Origin: Antribacter soli
GTDB taxonomy: Bacteria > Actinomycetota > Actinomycetes > Actinomycetales > Cellulomonadaceae
Direction of reading: 5' to 3'
Length of the DNA stretch: 35,692 bases
NCBI RefSeq assembly: GCF_021568775.1
Contig: NZ_JAKGSG010000032.1
Span: 1 to 35,692, forward strand
The notes beneath the pieces were generated by a model, which saw nothing but the letters and a program-made list of their open reading frames with translations, was not told the origin of the DNA and did not search any database. The position numbers were made by a program, and so were the translations under genes. Shown here piece by piece: positions 17,979-26,292 of this stretch. How positions within the stretch are numbered: position 1 is the first letter of the stretch; every line of letters starts with the position of its first letter.

Positions 17979-18935
17979 TCAGAGCTCCGCCGACCAGGCT
18001 GCCTCCGCGCCGAGGTCGGCCGGACGGTCGCCGAGCGCACGCGACGCGACGGCGCCGGTCGCGAAGTTCGCGTGGCACTCGGGGCAGTACCACTCGGGGG
18101 TCGGCACGGGCACGTCGAACCCGCCGTACACCACGTCCGGCTCCAAGGGCACGTCGCCCACGTTCATGCCCCACACGATGCGCTTGGTGTTGCCGCGCGC
18201 GCCGCAGGCGGGGCACTGCGGACGCATCCGGGCACGCTGAGCGGCCACGGCGTGCGGGTGGAGCAGCTCGTGGCACGGGTCGCACACGAGGTAGGTGTCG
18301 CTGATGAGCTGCTGGAGGTTGCGCTCGGTGATGCCCTCGAGCGCGGCACGGCGGGCGCCGTCGTCGTGCACGCGCAGCGTCGAGACGTCGACGAAACGCT
18401 CGCAGGTGGCACAGCGCTCCTCGCGGCGCAGGTCCCAGCCGGCGATGAGGCGGTGCGAGAGCAGGCGCAGCGCGTGCAGGTTCGGCGACAGAGCCGACTC
18501 CTCGCACTCCCCCGGCTCGATGGTGCCGCTCGCGCCGTGCTTGAACTGGTTCGCGATGCCGTCCAGCACGAGGCGGGCGTGCTCCTGCGGGAGCCAGCCG
18601 GAGGACCGGGAGTAGGCGGCTGCGCCGCTGAAGAGGGTGTCCCAGACGACCGGCCGGTCGGGACCGAACAGCTCGTCGCTGACCCAGGCCTCGCCCTGCG
18701 AGGCGCCCATGAGCTCGACGGCCGCGACGATGCCCGGCTCGGCCGCGACGACGGTGACGACGACGTCGCCTCGCTGCGGACCGTCCGGGCCGCCGGGCAG
18801 GCGGTGCTCGGGGCTGCGGGTGGCGATCGCCACGGACTCCCGCAGCCAGTCGTCCGTCCAGTTCAGGTAGACGGACGGGACGAGCCACGCGGGAAGGGAG
18901 GACACGTTGGGGAGCACGTCGGATTCAGAGGCCAC
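17979..18935 (-). CDS. Uncharacterised zinc-ribbon protein with a degenerate HNH-like motif
   Basis: A 318-aa cytoplasmic protein of unknown function. Residues 1-170 are not recognised. Residues 175-228 read CATC...LRVHDD...LQQLISDTYLVCDPCHELLH, the spacing of an HNH/zinc-finger nuclease fold (Cys175, Cys178, Cys218, Cys221, His222, His226). The usual second His of the V-H-H motif is Asp191, so catalysis is doubtful. A second zinc ribbon follows: CPACG (241-245) and YCPECHANF (283-291), around KRIVWGMNVGD and GGFDVPVPTPEWY. The GTG at 18935 lies exactly 6 bases after TAGCAT (18947-18942), suggesting a leaderless mRNA. It could be a nucleic-acid-binding protein. Confidence 0.75.
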   Translation of the reverse strand: MASESDVLPNVSSLPAWLVPSVYLNWTDDWLRESVAIATRSPEHRLPGGPDGPQRGDVVVTVVAAEPGIVAAVELMGASQGEAWVSDELFGPDRPVVWDTLFSGAAAYSRSSGWLPQEHARLVLDGIANQFKHGASGTIEPGECEESALSPNLHALRLLSHRLIAGWDLRREERCATCERFVDVSTLRVHDDGARRAALEGITERNLQQLISDTYLVCDPCHELLHPHAVAAQRARMRPQCPACGARGNTKRIVWGMNVGDVPLEPDVVYGGFDVPVPTPEWYCPECHANFATGAVASRALGDRPADLGAEAAWSAEL

Positions 18936-18947
18936 GCGCGAATGCTA
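18936..18947 (-). promoter_or_regulatory. -10 element for the leaderless zinc-ribbon gene
   Basis: TAGCAT (18947-18942) followed by 6 bases and the GTG start at 18935. No Shine-Dalgarno and no clear -35 were seen. Confidence 0.45.
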
Positions 18948-19038
18948 GCGGACCCACATACCACCCGAGTGACGTCCCTGCATCCGGACGCGGAATCCAC
19001 CCGGTGGCCGTCGTCCGGGCGCCCCGCCAGCCGCTCCG

Positions 19039-19827
19039 TCAGTCACCCGGTGCCGTTGCCTCGCCCTCGAACGTCACGGTCACGGTCTCGAACCCGAGCG
19101 GCACGAGCATGCCCTCGAGGGTCTTGCGCGTGTTCTCCTCGGCCCGCGCGTCGAGGTCGCTCGCCTCGGCGGCCGCGGCCATCTTCTGCTCGGAGAGCAG
19201 GAGGACCTCCTGCCGCGAGTCGGTGTCGCCGCTGAAGAAGTCGTTGACGCGGTTGATCAGGCCGCGGCTCTCGGAGATGGCCCGGCTGCGCTCGAGGTCC
19301 AGCCGCGGCTCGGCGAGCTGCGGGCGCGGCAGCACGACCTCGACGGCGGTTCCGTCGTCGGACACCGTGATCGACTCCTCGGTGAGGTCCTCGAAGTCGA
19401 CGTACGCCTCGACCGACCCGTTCGCGATGAACAGGGTGCGCTCGCCCGCGAGCCAGTCGGGCACGAACCTCGTGTCCTCCTCGAGGTCCACGACGACCTC
19501 ATAGTTGCCCTCGGCGGCCACGAACCGCGCGAGGTCCTGGATGCTGAGCAGCACCGGCGGGTCGGACCGGTCGATCGTCTCGGTCCCGAACGGGTTCAGT
19601 GCCCCGGTGATCTCGTCCCTGAACGCCCAGAGCGTCCCGAGCACCAGCGCGAGCACCACGAGCATCCCGAGGACCGTCCCGAGCAACGACTGCACGAGCA
19701 GCGGCAGCCCGCGCAGCCTGCCCTCGCGGGCCTCGCGAACCGCCTCTGCACCGCCACGCCCGCGCGGCTCGCCCGCGACCTTCGGCCGCTCGATCCGCTC
19801 CGTCGTCCGGTCGTTCTCGTCCGCCAC
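19039..19827 (-). CDS. DUF4230 family single-pass membrane protein
   Basis: 262 aa. A charged N-terminus (1-40), one transmembrane segment (about 45-69, LLVQSLLGTVLGMLVVLALVLGTLWAF), then an extracytoplasmic domain. NGSVEAYVDFEDLTEESITVSDDGTAVEVVLPRPQL is the DUF4230 signature, followed by a helical region (FFSGDTDSRQEVLLLSEQKMAAAAEASDLDARAEENTRKTLEG). The function is unknown. The GTG at 19827 has AAAGGGG about five bases upstream; the in-frame ATG at 19890 lacks this and would add 21 residues unlike the family. A 9-bp inverted repeat covers the ribosome-binding site (separate entry). Confidence 0.82.
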   Translation of the reverse strand: MADENDRTTERIERPKVAGEPRGRGGAEAVREAREGRLRGLPLLVQSLLGTVLGMLVVLALVLGTLWAFRDEITGALNPFGTETIDRSDPPVLLSIQDLARFVAAEGNYEVVVDLEEDTRFVPDWLAGERTLFIANGSVEAYVDFEDLTEESITVSDDGTAVEVVLPRPQLAEPRLDLERSRAISESRGLINRVNDFFSGDTDSRQEVLLLSEQKMAAAAEASDLDARAEENTRKTLEGMLVPLGFETVTVTFEGEATAPGD

Positions 19828-19867
19828 GTGTGCCCCTTTATCGGGAGGTTTGTCTTGCGGGGCACAC
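19828..19867 (-). promoter_or_regulatory. 9-bp inverted repeat covering the DUF4230 ribosome-binding site
   Basis: GTGTGCCCC (19828-19836) and GGGGCACAC (19859-19867) are perfect inverted repeats with a 22-nt spacer. In the minus-strand transcript the downstream arm contains the AAAGGGG Shine-Dalgarno and touches the GTG start. If transcription begins upstream of 19867 this is an RBS-sequestering hairpin. If the TAGCGT at 19871-19866 is the -10, the repeat is instead an operator. Confidence 0.6.
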
Positions 19868-19899
19868 GCTAGTGCCAACCACGGACACACACCGCCGGG

Positions 19900-19943
19900 G
19901 CGCGCGGGCGCCTGCGGCGCGCGGGCGCCGAGCGCCGAGCGCC
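19900..19943. repeat. Short GC-rich direct repeats
   Basis: GCGCGCGGGCGCC occurs at 19900-19912 and 19917-19929, then GAGCGCC twice (19930-19943). This is simple repetitive intergenic sequence next to the larger inverted repeat. Confidence 0.6.
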
Positions 19944-19957
19944 GTCGGCGCGTGCCT

Positions 19958-20036
19958 TTCCTTGTCGCGAGGCTGGACGGGCCTGGCGGGAGGCCGCGAG
20001 GAACGAGCGGCCGGATGGTCGCCTCGCGACAAGGAA
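19958..20036. repeat. 79-bp element bounded by 16-bp perfect inverted repeats
   Basis: TTCCTTGTCGCGAGGC (19958-19973) and GCCTCGCGACAAGGAA (20021-20036) are perfect inverted repeats flanking 47 bp. Pairing resumes outside them with GTGC (19952-19955) and GCAC (20039-20042) after a 2-nt mismatch. Inside, GGCCT (19980-19984) and AGGCC (19991-19995) form a smaller hairpin. It lies between the Nudix stop (20069) and the DUF4230 start. It may be a terminator, a structured RNA or a small palindromic repeat element. No transposase is present. Confidence 0.75.
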
Positions 20037-20068
20037 CTGCACACGCCGCCGGCGTCGTGCCAGATGGC

Positions 20069-20722
20069 TCACCGTCGGCGGAAGCCCCAGTGGGCGTCGA
20101 CCGGGCGCAGCGTCGTCCACGCCGAGGCCTGCCCGATGGCCGCCGCGAGGATCCCCGTGACCGCTGCCGAGTTGTGCAGCTTGCCGGAGAGCGCGAGCGC
20201 CACCGCCTCGTCGAGCGGGACGTGCACCACCACCATGTCGGCCTCCTCGGCCTCGCGGACGTGCCGGTCCCGCTCCGGGACGGGCGTCAGCCCGCGGGCG
20301 AGGTACACCCGCAGAGCCTCGTTGCTGCCACCCGGCGTGGGCAGCAGGTCGACGAGAACGTTCCACTCGGCGGCGACGACGTCGGCCTCCTCCGCCAGCT
20401 CGCGCGCAGCCGCGAGGTGCGCCTCCTCGCCGTCCACGTCGAGCAGGCCCGCGGGCAGCTCCCACAGGACGGCACCGACGGGATGGCGATACTGCCGGAC
20501 CAGCAGGACGCAGTCGTCCTCATCGAGCGCGACGATCGCGACCGCCCCGGGGTGGGAGACGTACTCCCGCCGCACGATGCCCGCCGCGCCGAGGTCGACC
20601 TCGTCGGTCACCACGTCGACGATGCGGCCCTGGAAGGGGACGGCGAGCCGCCGCGCCGGGCGGGGGGCGATCGTGTCGGCGATCGCAGCGAGGCTGAGAA
20701 CGGGGTTCTTCCGCTGCCCCAC
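20069..20722 (-). CDS. Nudix hydrolase, ADP-ribose pyrophosphatase-like
   Basis: A 217-aa hydrolase of the ADP-ribose/nucleoside-diphosphate-sugar pyrophosphatase type. VLLVRQYRHPVGAVLWELPAGLLDVDGE is the ADPRase-family approach to the Nudix box, whose core E-x7-REL-x-EE is intact (Glu100, Arg108, Glu109, Glu112, Glu113). The box opening is stretched relative to G-x5-E and the usual final Gly is Asp115. The GTG at 20722 lies 3 bp after the pyrG stop, so it is in the pyrG operon. In M. tuberculosis the homologue is also directly after pyrG, with xerD next; xerD is absent here. Confidence 0.9.
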   Translation of the reverse strand: MGQRKNPVLSLAAIADTIAPRPARRLAVPFQGRIVDVVTDEVDLGAAGIVRREYVSHPGAVAIVALDEDDCVLLVRQYRHPVGAVLWELPAGLLDVDGEEAHLAAARELAEEADVVAAEWNVLVDLLPTPGGSNEALRVYLARGLTPVPERDRHVREAEEADMVVVHVPLDEAVALALSGKLHNSAAVTGILAAAIGQASAWTTLRPVDAHWGFRRR

Positions 20723-20725
20723 CGG

Positions 20726-22399
20726 TCAGCCGGCCTGGCGCTCGAGCGCCGCCGCGATCAGGCCCGCGAACAGCGGGTGCGCTCGCGTGGGACGCGACTT
20801 GAACTCCGGGTGGGCCTGCGTGGCGACGTAGTACGGGTGGGTCTCGGCCGGCAGCTCGACGAACTCGACGAGCGACGAGTCGGGCGACGTCCCGGAGATC
20901 ACGAACCCTGCGGCCTCGAGCTCGGCCCGGTACGCGTTGTTCACCTCGTAGCGGTGACGGTGCCGCTCCGAGACGCGCTCGGTGCCGTACGTCTTGGCCA
21001 CGACCGAGCCGGGCGCCAGCTGCGCGTCGTACGCACCGAGGCGCATGGTGCCCCCGAGGTCGCCCTCGCCGCCCACGATCGCGAGCTGCTCCTCCATGGT
21101 CGCCACGACCGGATATGCGGACTCGGGGTGGAACTCGGTCGACGAGGCGTCGGCCCAGCCCAGCACGTTGCGCGCGTACTCGATGACCATGGACTGCAGG
21201 CCGAGGCAGATACCGAGCGTCGGCACCAGGTTCTCGCGGGCCCAGCGCAGCGCGCCCACCTTGCCGTCGATGCCGCGGACGCCGAAGCCGCCCGGGACCA
21301 GCACCGCGTCGACGCCCTCGAGCGAGCGCTGCGCGCCCTCGGGGGTCTTGCAGTCGTCCGCCGCGACCCAGCGGATCGCGACCTTGGTGTCGTTCGCGAA
21401 ACCGCCCGCGCGCAGGGCCTCGGTCACCGACAGGTACGCGTCCGGCAGGTCGATGTACTTGCCGACCAGCGCTACCTCGACGTTGTGCTCGGGCTCGTGG
21501 ACGCGCTCGAGGAGCTGCGCCCAGCCGTCCCAGTCGACGTCGTGGAACGGCAGGTCGAGGCGACGCACGACATACGCGTCCAGGCCCTCGCTGTGCAGCA
21601 CGCGCGGGATGTCGTAGATGCTCGCGGCGTCGACGGCGTTGACGACAGCCTCGTTGTCGACGTCGCACATGAGCGCGATCTTGCGCTTGACCGGCTCCGG
21701 CACCTCGCGGTCGGCACGCAGCACGATCGCGTCCGGCTGGATGCCGATGGAACGCAACGCGGCCACGGAGTGCTGCGTCGGCTTGGTCTTCAGCTCGCCC
21801 GACGGGCCGATGTACGGCACGAGCGAGACGTGCAGGAAGAACACGTTGTCGCGGCCGAGCTCGTGGCGCACCTGGCGGGCGGACTCCAGGAAGGGCTGCG
21901 ACTCGATGTCGCCCACGGTGCCGCCGATCTCCGTGATGATCACGTCGACCGTCTCGCTCGCCTGGGCGCGCATGCGTGACTTGATCTCGTCGGTGATGTG
22001 CGGGATGACCTGCACGGTGTCGCCGAGGTACTCGCCGCGACGCTCCTTGGCGATGACCTGCGAGTACACCTGGCCCGTCGTCACGTTGGACGACGCCGGC
22101 AGCTCCACGTCGAGGAAGCGCTCGTAGTGGCCGATGTCCAGGTCGGTCTCGGCCCCGTCCTCGGTGACGAAGACCTCGCCGTGCTGGAACGGGTTCATGG
22201 TGCCCGGATCCACGTTGAGGTACGGGTCGAGCTTCTGCATGGTCACCCTCAGGCCCCGCGAGCGCAGGAGGCGCCCGAGCGAGGAGGCCGTCAGACCCTT
22301 GCCGAGGGAGGACGCCACACCACCGGTGACGAAGATGTGCTTGGTCGGCGAGGCCGTCCGATGCGCGCGGGACACGGGTCTGTTCAGGTGATCTACCAC
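20726..22399 (-). CDS. pyrG: CTP synthase
   Basis: About 557 aa. It converts UTP to CTP using ATP and glutamine. The synthetase domain opens with [23 protein letters not shown] (P-loop) and contains [42 protein letters not shown]. The C-terminal class-I glutaminase domain has the nucleophile Cys in GICLGLQ and the His-Glu pair in [11 protein letters not shown]. The start is uncertain. GTG 22399 lies 8 bases after a TAGGCT -10-like hexamer; GTG 22375 gives an N-terminus nearer typical family length. Longer in-frame extension upstream runs into murJ and is rejected. It heads a pyrG-Nudix transcription unit after the murJ terminator. Confidence 0.96.
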   Translation of the reverse strand: MVDHLNRPVSRAHRTASPTKHIFVTGGVASSLGKGLTASSLGRLLRSRGLRVTMQKLDPYLNVDPGTMNPFQHGEVFVTEDGAETDLDIGHYERFLDVELPASSNVTTGQVYSQVIAKERRGEYLGDTVQVIPHITDEIKSRMRAQASETVDVIITEIGGTVGDIESQPFLESARQVRHELGRDNVFFLHVSLVPYIGPSGELKTKPTQHSVAALRSIGIQPDAIVLRADREVPEPVKRKIALMCDVDNEAVVNAVDAASIYDIPRVLHSEGLDAYVVRRLDLPFHDVDWDGWAQLLERVHEPEHNVEVALVGKYIDLPDAYLSVTEALRAGGFANDTKVAIRWVAADDCKTPEGAQRSLEGVDAVLVPGGFGVRGIDGKVGALRWARENLVPTLGICLGLQSMVIEYARNVLGWADASSTEFHPESAYPVVATMEEQLAIVGGEGDLGGTMRLGAYDAQLAPGSVVAKTYGTERVSERHRHRYEVNNAYRAELEAAGFVISGTSPDSSLVEFVELPAETHPYYVATQAHPEFKSRPTRAHPLFAGLIAAALERQAG

Positions 22400-22413
22400 G
22401 GAACTCCAGCCTA
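22399..22413 (-). promoter_or_regulatory. Putative pyrG -10 element
   Basis: TAGGCT (22413-22408) lies 8 bases upstream of the pyrG GTG at 22399. The intervening GGAGTTCC could act as a weak ribosome-binding site if transcription starts further upstream. Confidence 0.4.
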
Positions 22414-22460
22414 ACAGGCGATGACGGGACCAGCGTTGTGGGAACCGGCACACAGCCCGG

Positions 22461-24272
22461 TCACAGGCCGCCGTCCGGCGTGTCGCCGGACGGCGGCCCG
22501 GGGGTCCCGCCGCCCGTCCCGGGCCTTCGCCGCGCCTTCCCGACCAGCCGTCCGACGCCGGAGCCCACCCGGGCGCGCAGGTCACGGTCCAGCAGGGCCG
22601 TGGCGGCGAGGACGACCGCGGCTGCGACGAGACCGGCGGCCAGGCCGATGCCGAGGTACGCGCCGAACACCTCGGCGTCGAAGTGCCGGTCGAGCCGGCC
22701 ATCGGTGCTTCTGAACGCTCCGGACACCGGGACGACCGACTCGAGCGCACGGCCGGACCACCGGCCCGCCAGGGACCCCGTCGTCGCGCCGATCGCGAGC
22801 ACGAGGAGCGCACGCCCGACGCCGGCCACCGCCGCCGCGCCGAGGTGCCGCCGGACCGCGAGCAGCAGGCCCGCCGCGGCCACGGTCATGCCCGCCGTGC
22901 CGGCCCCACCGAGCGCTGACAGCACCCCGGCCTGGCACACCTCGCCGGCCTGCCTCGCGACCCCCTCGACCGCCTCCGGGGCGCACGGCCCGGCGAGGGT
23001 CCGGACGAGCTCTGCGCCCAGGGCGACGACGCCCCAGCCGGCGGCGGTCGCGACGACTGCGGCGCGGCCACGGTCGACCGCGTACAGGGCGCGCGACAGG
23101 TGCAGGATCAGCGCGTACCCCATGAGGCCCGGCGCCATCCAGGTCAGCGTCGCGGAGAGCCCGGGCGCGTCGCCGCGGACCAGGAGGTCGAAGACGCCCT
23201 GGACGAGCGGCGCCGCGGCGACCAGGGCCGCGACCCCGACCGCCACCACGAGCAGGAGCGTCCGGGTGGTGCGGGCGACGAGATCCCGCAGCTCGGGCAG
23301 GCGCCCCGCGTGTGCGTGCTCGGCGAACCGCGGGAACGCGCTCGTCGCGATCGGGAAGGCGAGCACGGCGTAGGGCAGCAGGTAGACCGCCTGGGCGTAC
23401 AGGTACACGGTGAAGGCGCCGGAACCACCCGCGCCGTTGGCGGCGCGCATGACGAGGACGACCGAGAGCTGCTGCGCAACCAGTGCGCCCACGCCCGCGA
23501 ACGCGAGCCGCGCGGCGCGGCGCCCCTCTCCCCCGGGAAACCGCAGCGTGGGCCGCAGCCGCACCCCGGTGCGCCACACGGGCACCACGAGCGGCAGCGC
23601 GAGGAAGGCGACGCCCGCCGTCGTGCCCCACGCGAGCCAGTCCAGGGCCATGGCCGGCAGTTGCGCGACGTCCTGCTGGTTGCCACGCGCGAGCTCGCCG
23701 AAGACCGCGTAGACCACGATCACGACGACGCTGGAGACGAGGGGCGCGAACGCCGGCCAGAAGAACCGCTTGTGCGCCTGCAGCACGCCGCCGAGCACCA
23801 CCGCGAGCCCGTACAGCGGCACCTGCACCGCGAAGACGCGCAGGAAGCCCGCGGCCACGTCCTCGAGGAGCGGGTCGAACAGATCGAACACCTCGACGAT
23901 CGGGCGGGCCAGCAGTGCCATGACGGCCGCGAGCGGGACGAGCACGACCAGCGTCCAGCCGAGCAGGGCGGACGCGATCCGGGACGCGTCCTGCCGCGCG
24001 CGCTCGCTGCCCTCCGCGGTGAAGGCGACCCGGCTCAGCGGGCCGGACAGCAGCGGCACCACGGCACCGGCAAGAGCACCGCCGGCCGCGACCTCGAACA
24101 GGACGTTCGGCAGCAGGTTCGCCGCGTTGAACAGCGTGTCCACGCCCCCGGTGCCGACGAACGCGCCCTGGGCGAGCCACCGCCCGAAGCCGACGACACG
24201 GCTCGCGAGCGTGACGACGGTGACGAGGAGCGCCGCCCCGACGAGGGTCTGGGCGCGGCGGGCAGCCCCCAC
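22461..24272 (-). CDS. murJ: MurJ/MviN-family lipid II flippase-like membrane protein
   Basis: A 603-aa polytopic protein with about 14 transmembrane segments. The family entry motif is visible as [56 protein letters not shown], where MurJ proteins carry the conserved Arg and the N-N-L-P-N-x-x-x segment. [26 protein letters not shown] is the second hallmark. MurJ flips undecaprenyl-linked lipid II across the membrane. The GTG at 24272 is preceded by GAAGGA and lies two bases after the upstream gene's stop. A soluble tail rich in Gly/Pro ends the protein. Being paired with an MraY-like gene, it could flip a different lipid-linked sugar; that is inference. Confidence 0.9.
   Translation of the reverse strand: MGAARRAQTLVGAALLVTVVTLASRVVGFGRWLAQGAFVGTGGVDTLFNAANLLPNVLFEVAAGGALAGAVVPLLSGPLSRVAFTAEGSERARQDASRIASALLGWTLVVLVPLAAVMALLARPIVEVFDLFDPLLEDVAAGFLRVFAVQVPLYGLAVVLGGVLQAHKRFFWPAFAPLVSSVVVIVVYAVFGELARGNQQDVAQLPAMALDWLAWGTTAGVAFLALPLVVPVWRTGVRLRPTLRFPGGEGRRAARLAFAGVGALVAQQLSVVLVMRAANGAGGSGAFTVYLYAQAVYLLPYAVLAFPIATSAFPRFAEHAHAGRLPELRDLVARTTRTLLLVVAVGVAALVAAAPLVQGVFDLLVRGDAPGLSATLTWMAPGLMGYALILHLSRALYAVDRGRAAVVATAAGWGVVALGAELVRTLAGPCAPEAVEGVARQAGEVCQAGVLSALGGAGTAGMTVAAAGLLLAVRRHLGAAAVAGVGRALLVLAIGATTGSLAGRWSGRALESVVPVSGAFRSTDGRLDRHFDAEVFGAYLGIGLAAGLVAAAVVLAATALLDRDLRARVGSGVGRLVGKARRRPGTGGGTPGPPSGDTPDGGL
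22467..22497 (-). terminator. 14-bp hairpin at the 3' end of murJ
   Basis: GCCGCCGTCCGGCG (22467-22480) and CGCCGGACGGCGGC (22484-22497) form a perfect 14-bp stem with a 3-nt TGT loop. It lies inside the last dozen codons of murJ and ends 6 nt before its last base. It has no T tract and would separate murJ from the pyrG unit. Confidence 0.6.
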
Positions 24273-24274
24273 CG

Positions 24275-25147
24275 TCAGTCCTTCGCCGGGCGGCGGCCCC
24301 ACCGGTCGGCGCGGTCCAGCCACGGCGTGCTTGCGATGACCTTCGAGAAGCTGACCTTTTCCGAGGCGAGCGTGAGGCCCACGACGCCGGCGAGCGCCAG
24401 GAGCCGCACCGATCGCGGCGCGCCGAACGCGACCTGGCTGCCCACGAGCGCCCCGAGCGCGTTGGCGCCGCCGTCGCCGAGCATGTCGCGCTCGCCGAGG
24501 TCGCCCGGCGCGGCCGCGGCGGCAGCCCCGAGGACGACGCCGGTGGCGGCGCCCGCGGGCGACGCGGCGAGCGGGAGGCTCGCGGCCGCCGCGACCTTCA
24601 GGGCACGGCCGGGTCGCAGGTCGAAGAGGTTGAGCAGGTTCGCCGTGCCTGCCACCAGGGCGCCGTTGACCCCGACGTCGACGAGGTGGCCGAGCACGCC
24701 GCCCGTCCGGCGCGTGCCGCAGGCCGCCGCGACCAGGGCCGTGCCGCCGATCCCGAGGACCTTGAGCCCGCCGGTCGTGACCTGGCCGCGCGCGAGCGCG
24801 CCGAGGTGGCCGCGCAGGCCCTTGGTCCGGGTGGACGTGTCCTCCGCGAGGTCGTCGAACAGACCGAACGCCGCCGCACCGGCGGTGCCCAGCGCCGTCG
24901 CGACGGGGGCCGGGCCGCCGGCGGCGAGAGCCCCGGCGACGGCGCCCGCCGCGACCGACGGGCCCTCCAGGAGGCTGATCGGCTCACCGCGGTGGTTGGT
25001 GCGCGTCCACGCGGCCTCGCCGCCAGCCAGCCCGGCCAGCGTCGCCTCGTGCAGCACCCGCCGCACGACCGCCGTCGTGCCTGCCGCGACGAGAGCCGCG
25101 CCGACGAAGCGGGCGATGCCCGCGCCTGTTCCCGTGCCGGATGCCAT
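24275..25147 (-). CDS. MraY/WecA-like family 4 glycosyltransferase homologue
   Basis: A 290-aa hydrophobic protein related to polyprenyl-phosphate sugar-phosphate transferases. Recognisable elements are FGLFDDLAEDTSTRTKGLRGH (about 94-114, the catalytic Asp-Asp loop), NLLNLFDLRPGRALK (about 165-180, equivalent to N-x-x-N-x-x-D-G) and DMLGDGGANALGALVG (about 222-237, equivalent to the G-D-x-G-S/A loop). It is shorter than MraY (usually around 360 aa). The LRPG replacing the usual DGLDG marks a divergent subfamily. It starts at ATG 25147, 29 bp after mctB, and runs into murJ with a 2-bp gap. A role making a lipid-linked saccharide for the adjacent flippase is inference. Confidence 0.75.
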   Translation of the reverse strand: MASGTGTGAGIARFVGAALVAAGTTAVVRRVLHEATLAGLAGGEAAWTRTNHRGEPISLLEGPSVAAGAVAGALAAGGPAPVATALGTAGAAAFGLFDDLAEDTSTRTKGLRGHLGALARGQVTTGGLKVLGIGGTALVAAACGTRRTGGVLGHLVDVGVNGALVAGTANLLNLFDLRPGRALKVAAAASLPLAASPAGAATGVVLGAAAAAAPGDLGERDMLGDGGANALGALVGSQVAFGAPRSVRLLALAGVVGLTLASEKVSFSKVIASTPWLDRADRWGRRPAKD

Positions 25148-25176
25148 GGTGTCGTCCCTCTCGTCGCGTCGCGGGC

Positions 25177-26166
25177 TCAGCCCGCGCTGCCCTCGGTGGC
25201 GTCCGGGACCTCGTCCGGGGGCAGGTCGACCACCGGGGGCAGCACCGTCGCGTCCTCCTCCTGGCCGTACTGCCCCACCGTCCCGGCCAGCCGGGCAGCG
25301 ATCGCGAGCGGCACGGTGATCCGGCCCGCGACGCGGTCGATCCCGCTCACCGTGCTGACCACGCTCGCCAGCGCGTCATCGGCGCGCACGCGCAGGACGA
25401 CGTCGGCGGCCACGTCGGCGGGTCCCGCCACGACGCTCGCGCCGGTGGTGTCCTGCACGGTGCCCGCGACGGTCGTCCACACGTCGCTCTCGGTCTCGGT
25501 GTCGGTGGTCGTGCCCTCCGCGGCCTCCGGCTCGACCGCCGTGGCAGCCAGCAGGACGACGGCGTCCGCCGCCTCCAGCTGGTCCTCGTCCGCATCGAGC
25601 AGGCCGAGGCGGACGAGCTGGTCCTCGAGGTCCTGCGCCTGTGCGCTCTGCGCGGGTCCGGCGTCGGCGGCGTCCGTGAGCATCACGCCGAGCGCTGCCG
25701 CGAGGGTCTCGGTCACGCCCTCGGGCACGTCGCTGCCGAGACCGTCGCGCAGGCCGGTCGCCACCGTCTCGCGTGTCGATGCGTCCTCCGGGTCGTACCA
25801 CGAAGCCGGCAGGTTCACGTCGGCCACCACGGTGGCGCCGGACGCGTCGAGCTGCTCCAGCACGCCGTCGTGCACCTCGCCCGACACGTCGCCCAGCCCC
25901 ACGACCGCCACGCGACGGCCCTCGAGCCGCCCGGCGAGAAGCTGCGGGCCTGTCGCCTCCAGGAAGCGCAGATCCTCGGCGAGGTCGCGGTTCGCCGCGT
26001 CGAGATCGTCGCGCAGGGCGCTGCGCTCGTCGCGGAGCTGCGCCACCTGGTCCTCGAGCGCCTCGCCGATGGTGCCCTGCAACGGTCCGGCGCCGAGGAT
26101 GATGCCGACGGCCAGCGCGAGGAACACAGAGATGAGGGAGACGAGGTGGTAGCGGAAATCGATCAC
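25177..26166 (-). CDS. mctB: MctB/SteB family copper transport/cell envelope protein
   Basis: 329 aa. The N-terminal transmembrane segment MIDFRYHLVSLISVFLALAVGIILGAG is the family signature, followed by a coiled coil (about 33-66, EALEDQVAQLRDERSALRDDLDAANRDLAED) and an extracytoplasmic domain. M. tuberculosis MctB (Rv1698) limits copper accumulation. The Corynebacterium homologue SteB works with SteA in cell separation. Here it lies directly after steA, favouring the second role or both. The start is GTG 26166, with TAAGGA upstream that may be a distant Shine-Dalgarno or a -10. The Thr/Glu-rich stretch (EGTTTDTETESD) is an unconserved insertion. Confidence 0.9.
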   Translation of the reverse strand: MIDFRYHLVSLISVFLALAVGIILGAGPLQGTIGEALEDQVAQLRDERSALRDDLDAANRDLAEDLRFLEATGPQLLAGRLEGRRVAVVGLGDVSGEVHDGVLEQLDASGATVVADVNLPASWYDPEDASTRETVATGLRDGLGSDVPEGVTETLAAALGVMLTDAADAGPAQSAQAQDLEDQLVRLGLLDADEDQLEAADAVVLLAATAVEPEAAEGTTTDTETESDVWTTVAGTVQDTTGASVVAGPADVAADVVLRVRADDALASVVSTVSGIDRVAGRITVPLAIAARLAGTVGQYGQEEDATVLPPVVDLPPDEVPDATEGSAG

Positions 26167-26292
26167 GACGTTCAGGAATCCTTAGCGGTCTGTGGCGTGC
26201 GGGCGGGCGACTGGCGGTCGCGCCCAGGTCGGTCGGGTCCGGTGGCCGGACCTGCTGGTCAGGTCGGCCCGGTGGCCGCGTCGGTGCGTGCG
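26167..26292 (-). other. 126-bp steA-mctB spacer with hairpin
   Basis: GGTCCGG (26236-26242) and CCGGACC (26246-26252) form a perfect 7-bp stem with a TGG loop. TAAGGAT (26184-26178) upstream of mctB resembles a -10. The spacer may hold a weak terminator plus an internal promoter. Nothing coding is seen. Confidence 0.4.

Noticed and set aside
17842-18935. Toxin-antitoxin or restriction system around the HNH-like protein
   Set aside because: Neighbours are an LLM oxidoreductase and a DUF4230 membrane protein. There is no methylase, antitoxin or defence partner, and the HNH-like motif is degenerate.
19869-20042. Possible mobile element between Nudix and DUF4230
   Set aside because: Inverted ends are present but I find no transposase fragment and no flanking target duplication. 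I keep it as an unexplained inverted-repeat element only.
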